DNA of 64,000 bases, taken from Halorubrum trapanicum. GTDB lineage: Archaea; Halobacteriota; Halobacteria; Halobacteriales; Haloferacaceae. The DNA lies in the NCBI RefSeq assembly GCF_017873555.1, contig NZ_JAGGKE010000012.1, positions 28,782 to 92,781 on the forward strand. Reading direction: 5' to 3'. This document shows positions 61,791 to 64,000 of this stretch, one piece after another. The notes under the pieces are model-generated. The model did not search any database and was not told the origin of the DNA. It saw only the letters and a list, made by a program, of their open reading frames with translations. The position numbers were made by a program, and so were the translations under genes. Numbering within the stretch: the first letter of the stretch is position 1; the number at the start of each line of letters is the position of its first letter.

Positions 61791-63006
61791 CTTCGGTCAA
61801 TTTGGACGAAGACTCGGAGTTACTTTCGTTGATGTCGAGACGGATGTTCTCCGCCCCATTCACGTCCGCGTTGAACGCCGCATCACACGTCTCGCAGACG
61901 TACAACCCGCGTTCAACACGCTGACTGTCGTCTTCTCTACCGCAGGCGCAACACGTCTTGCTCGTGTCGCGCTCGGACGCTTCCACGACCTCGATTCCCG
62001 TGACCTTCGCCTTGTATTCGAGAATCGAGGTGAAGCGGTCGAATGCCCACCCGTGTAGGTCGAGGTTGCCGTGCCGTCCCCAGTTCTTCGACTCACCGTA
62101 TTCGTCCTCACGGACGCCTTCCAAATCTCCGACGTTAATCTGGCCAACACCCTTCTCGACACACCGCTGGACGATGTGTTTCGCTAAGGAGTGAAAAAAG
62201 TGAGTGCGACGTTCCGACCACTTCGCGTGGAAACGTGTGGCTCGTTCACCACCGCTGTCGTCGCACTTGGCGATCTCCTTCGGGAAGTAGTAGCCGTCCT
62301 GTTTCAAGCGGTTACCGGGGTAAAGGTCGGCGTCTTCGGTACTGTAGGCGACAGCGGCGAAGTTGCTGATGCCGAGGTCGATACCCGCTGTTTCGGTGCC
62401 GGGAGCGGTGGGCGTCTCGACCTCGTCTTTACAGACGAGGTGTAACTCCCATCGCTCCTTTGCTTGGTCGTAGACGGCGCGGACTTGTTGCAGGTTTTCA
62501 ACCTCGACACCGGGGCGTCTCTCGTACTCGACGAGGATGTACTCCCACGCTTTCGGGTGTTCCTTGTGATTTGCCCCTTTTGAGAGGCGAACACGATTGT
62601 TTTTGGTGTCGTGGCGGATGCCGTTCTGTTTCCACGTGACCGTCGAGCGGGGGTGTTCTTCGTGGACGCGGCGGCCCTCGTCGTCGTAGTAGTTTTCTTT
62701 GCGGTAGCCGGGCGGATTGTCCCTGTCATCATCACTGGAGTACCACGAGTTGAAGGCTTCAGCGAGTTCCTCCAGAACGCGCTGACTGGACTGCGAATGT
62801 AGTCCACTGTACTTGTTGTGGGTCTTCAACTCGTCTTTGAGGTCGCCGTGATCGGGAATCTCCCCGGTTTCTTCCCAGACTTCTCGAGAGTGGTAGTTGG
62901 CGACGTTCCAGAGTTTGCTGGCACTCCACCCGTGCCGATCGAGCGACTCCTCAACCTGTGAGTGGTTGCGGATTTTCGCTCGATAGGTGCGGTGGATCTC
63001 CAGCAT
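61693..63006 (-). CDS. tnpB: TnpB RNA-guided nuclease
   Basis: The 437-residue protein is full length. It starts MLEIHRTYRAKIRNHSQVEE and SASKLWNVANYHSREVW, followed by the RuvC motifs TAGIDLGISNFAAV (Asp), INVGDLEGVRED (Glu) and ADVNGAENIRLD (Asp). The zinc-finger pairs are KTCCACGRE and YVCETCDAAFN. ATG 63006 matches the family start; GTG 63027 is an alternative. All catalytic residues are kept, so it may be active as an RNA-guided DNA nuclease using an omega-RNA from its own 3' end. The three-acid site is intact although the host IS around it is decayed, which suggests recent insertion or selection. Confidence 0.88.
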   Translation of the reverse strand: MLEIHRTYRAKIRNHSQVEESLDRHGWSASKLWNVANYHSREVWEETGEIPDHGDLKDELKTHNKYSGLHSQSSQRVLEELAEAFNSWYSSDDDRDNPPGYRKENYYDDEGRRVHEEHPRSTVTWKQNGIRHDTKNNRVRLSKGANHKEHPKAWEYILVEYERRPGVEVENLQQVRAVYDQAKERWELHLVCKDEVETPTAPGTETAGIDLGISNFAAVAYSTEDADLYPGNRLKQDGYYFPKEIAKCDDSGGERATRFHAKWSERRTHFFHSLAKHIVQRCVEKGVGQINVGDLEGVREDEYGESKNWGRHGNLDLHGWAFDRFTSILEYKAKVTGIEVVEASERDTSKTCCACGREDDSQRVERGLYVCETCDAAFNADVNGAENIRLDINESNSESSSKLTEDRSTGWLAQPAVHLYDLSRGFQPRTEVVDCKP

Positions 63007-63123
63007 TCTGAACGGCTGTATAATCACTTATACACACTTCTCTTGTAAACGTTCGGAATGAGAAAGGAGGAATATCCAGCGGTGCTATCGACGGTGGACT
63101 GTGGAATGGGTTGTCGGATTCAT

Positions 63124-63143
63124 CCCGCGCCTAAAGGCGCGGG
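63124..63143. repeat. left-end hairpin of the TnpB element
   Basis: CCCGCGCC-TAAA-GGCGCGGG is a perfect 8-bp stem with a 4-nt loop, 20 bases inside the inferred left boundary. Such subterminal hairpins are recognised by Y1 transposases of IS200/IS605 elements. Confidence 0.75.
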
Positions 63144-63163
63144 TATTCTCCTTGCTTTTTATA

Positions 63164-63400
63164 ACCTCGAATTTCTCGTCGATGACGCAGACTATCTTGG
63201 ATCTGTTCTCGCTGAAGACGGCTATCGATTTCAACTTATTCGTCATGGAAATCGGAATGCTATCGGATGTATCTTTTAAGAAACAGAACGAAGATCATTA
63301 TCGTTCGCAAATCATTTTAGCAATGTCGACCTAGGGACCGCTCAAAACTGGCTCGAAACCGTCGCCGTCTACCATAATTCACGCCAAACGTACCGCGACC
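63164..63400 (+). pseudogene. C-terminal half of the IS6-like transposase of element A
   Basis: Directly after the TnpB element the frame reads LEFLVDDADYLGSVLAEDGY, then RFQLIRHGNRNAIGCIF and a TAA. It goes on ETERRSLSFANHFSNVDLGT and AQNWLETVAVYHNSRQTYRD. This completes the reading broken off at 61644 and includes the conserved RHGNRN motif of IS6 transposases. One stop and probable other changes make it inactive. Confidence 0.75.
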
Positions 63401-63770
63401 AAATTCTCGTACGATCGGAGTTGTATCCGTCGGAAACAGCCGCGAATGAAGAATTCTGTTCGTCTGTGGATCGACAGCAGTGTACAGCCAGTACTGCTCG
63501 TTGTTGATCCGGATCGCTTTCTGATCGACCGCAACTCGGTCCGGGTTCTCACCGCCAGCTGGCTGTAGATCGGCGTTCTGTACCCAATTATGAACAGCAA
63601 CGCGACTTTGATTGGCACCCGAAAAATCAAGAATAATTACTGTGTTTGTAAGTGACAGTTCAGCGAGGTGGTGGTGAACTCCCTTTTCAATGATCTCGCC
63701 GGTGAGACGCTGACGTTCGACGTCGAAATCATCGAGGTCAACTAAGCTCGAACGAAGCGGTTTTCGCTGA
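63401..63770 (-). pseudogene. N-terminal half of the IS6-like transposase of element B
   Basis: The minus-strand frame from about 63770 is open for 120 codons: PLRSSLVDLDDFDVERQRLT, GEIIEKGVHHHLAELSLTNT, VAVHNWVQNADLQPAGGENP, then RVAVDQKAIRINNEQYWLYT and AVDPQTNRILHSRLFPTDTT, ending PIVREF at the target duplication. It continues as REFLTELAEKHD at 61194. No clear start codon precedes PLRSSL. Apart from the insertion this half looks intact. Confidence 0.7.
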
Positions 63771-63774
63771 ATTG

Positions 63775-64000
63775 AGGCGCTAAGCCCCCATCCTCAAGGA
63801 GCGACCGGAGAGAGCGAGTAGGGAGGGGTAGTTGACACCGACGCCGTCGTCTTTGCCCACGAGACAGCGGTACCGTATCTGGAGGGCGACACAGAACCCG
63901 TCAAATCTGCTCTATTGAAAATGGAAGACAGCAACGGGATCACGCCGTAATGAGTTTAGGAAAACGAGGTCGAGAAAGCGGTAATGGGAGTCGCCTTGCT
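63775..64000. other. window end: possible transposon end and unassigned reading
   Basis: The minus strand from 63837 to 63775 starts GTCAACTACCCCTCCCTACT and looks like another IS200/IS605-type end, but no gene is attached. On the plus strand a short frame up to the TAA at 63948-63950 reads VVDTDAVVFAHETAVPYLEG and VKSALLKMEDSNGITP. It follows an in-frame stop and lacks a start, so it may be a gene fragment. I cannot name it. Confidence 0.25.

Larger units (their letters stand above)
61645..63163. mobile_element. IS200/IS605-group TnpB-only element (IS1341 type)
   Basis: The element lies between the two halves of the element A transposase (RRYQL / LEFLVDDADY), so boundaries near 61645 and 63163 can be inferred from the interrupted reading. 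The right end has a hairpin with a TGAA loop and the terminal TTGACATCC. The left end has an 8-bp perfect hairpin at 63124-63143. Only tnpB is present and no TnpA was found, as in IS1341-type elements that rely on a TnpA in trans. Confidence 0.8.
61195..63400. mobile_element. IS6-like element A, itself interrupted by a TnpB element
   Basis: The ends start GGTCGCG (61195) and, inverted, finish CGCGACC (63400), with imperfect terminal repeats beyond. The 8-bp flanks AAACTCTC (61187-61194) and AAATTCTC (63401-63408) match at 7 of 8 positions and look like a target duplication. Removing the inner TnpB insertion leaves about 690 bp, the size of haloarchaeal IS6 elements. It interrupts element B at its RE-F codons. 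Confidence 0.7.

Overview
The window is a stretch of haloarchaeal (class Halobacteria) genome. The evidence is high G+C coding sequence with strong GC/GTC/GAC codon bias, very acidic predicted proteins, twin-arginine signal peptides combined with lipoboxes (two ABC binding proteins, one secreted glycosidase), TATA-type promoters with short or absent leaders, and haloarchaeal genes and insertion sequences (RdfA, archaea-specific SMC-related protein, IS6-like and TnpB elements). No rRNA, tRNA or CRISPR array was seen.

Layout. (1) 1-2.5 kb: the 5' part of an rdfA gene and an SMC-related ATPase. (2) 2.8-5.9 kb: a glycosyltransferase, an AbrB/VapC toxin-antitoxin pair whose toxin is frameshifted, a frameshifted DUF7342-type regulator and an HTH remnant. 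(3) 6-19.1 kb: a surface-glycan island with five glycosyltransferases, a large GT-C-like membrane protein, four alkaline-phosphatase/sulfatase-superfamily enzymes, a 70-residue partner protein and a PglK/MsbA-like ABC exporter. Base composition drops abruptly near 9.9 kb, inside a glycosyltransferase gene, and stays low to about 17 kb, which suggests cassette exchange. (4) 19.5-21.6 kb: two small genes, then an insertion sequence (20108-21475) with a decayed transposase that contains four long perfect inverted repeats. (5) 21.8-40.2 kb: a galactoside/galactose regulon. It holds a secreted GH2 enzyme, a sugar ABC importer, a cytoplasmic LacZ-like beta-galactosidase, and the De Ley-Doudoroff steps: SDR dehydrogenase, SMP-30 lactonase, galactonate dehydratase and KDPGal aldolase. 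An IclR regulator and a DgoD paralogue lacking two catalytic residues accompany them. (6) 40.4-60.8 kb: a catabolic locus read in two divergent directions from about 52.95 kb. Leftward run an FAD oxidoreductase, an SDR, a Liv-type ABC transporter with fused ATPases, two MmgE/PrpD proteins and an IclR regulator. Rightward run a SnoaL-like protein, an LLM flavin oxidoreductase, an isochorismatase-type amidase, a hydantoinase-type cyclic amidohydrolase, a family III CoA-transferase, an HMG-CoA-lyase-like protein and an aconitase-type hydro-lyase (large and small subunits). (7) 60.9-64 kb: a nested transposon graveyard, in which a TnpB element sits inside one IS6-like element that itself sits inside a second, oppositely oriented IS6-like transposase.

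How the genes fit together. In (5) lactose-like or galactan-derived sugars would be trimmed outside, imported, hydrolysed, oxidised and cleaved to pyruvate and glyceraldehyde-3-phosphate; no KDGal kinase is present in the window. In (6) the gene set suggests ring opening of a cyclic imide or ureide, amide hydrolysis, hydration of an unsaturated diacid, CoA activation and retro-aldol cleavage. The actual substrate is unknown and this route is inference.
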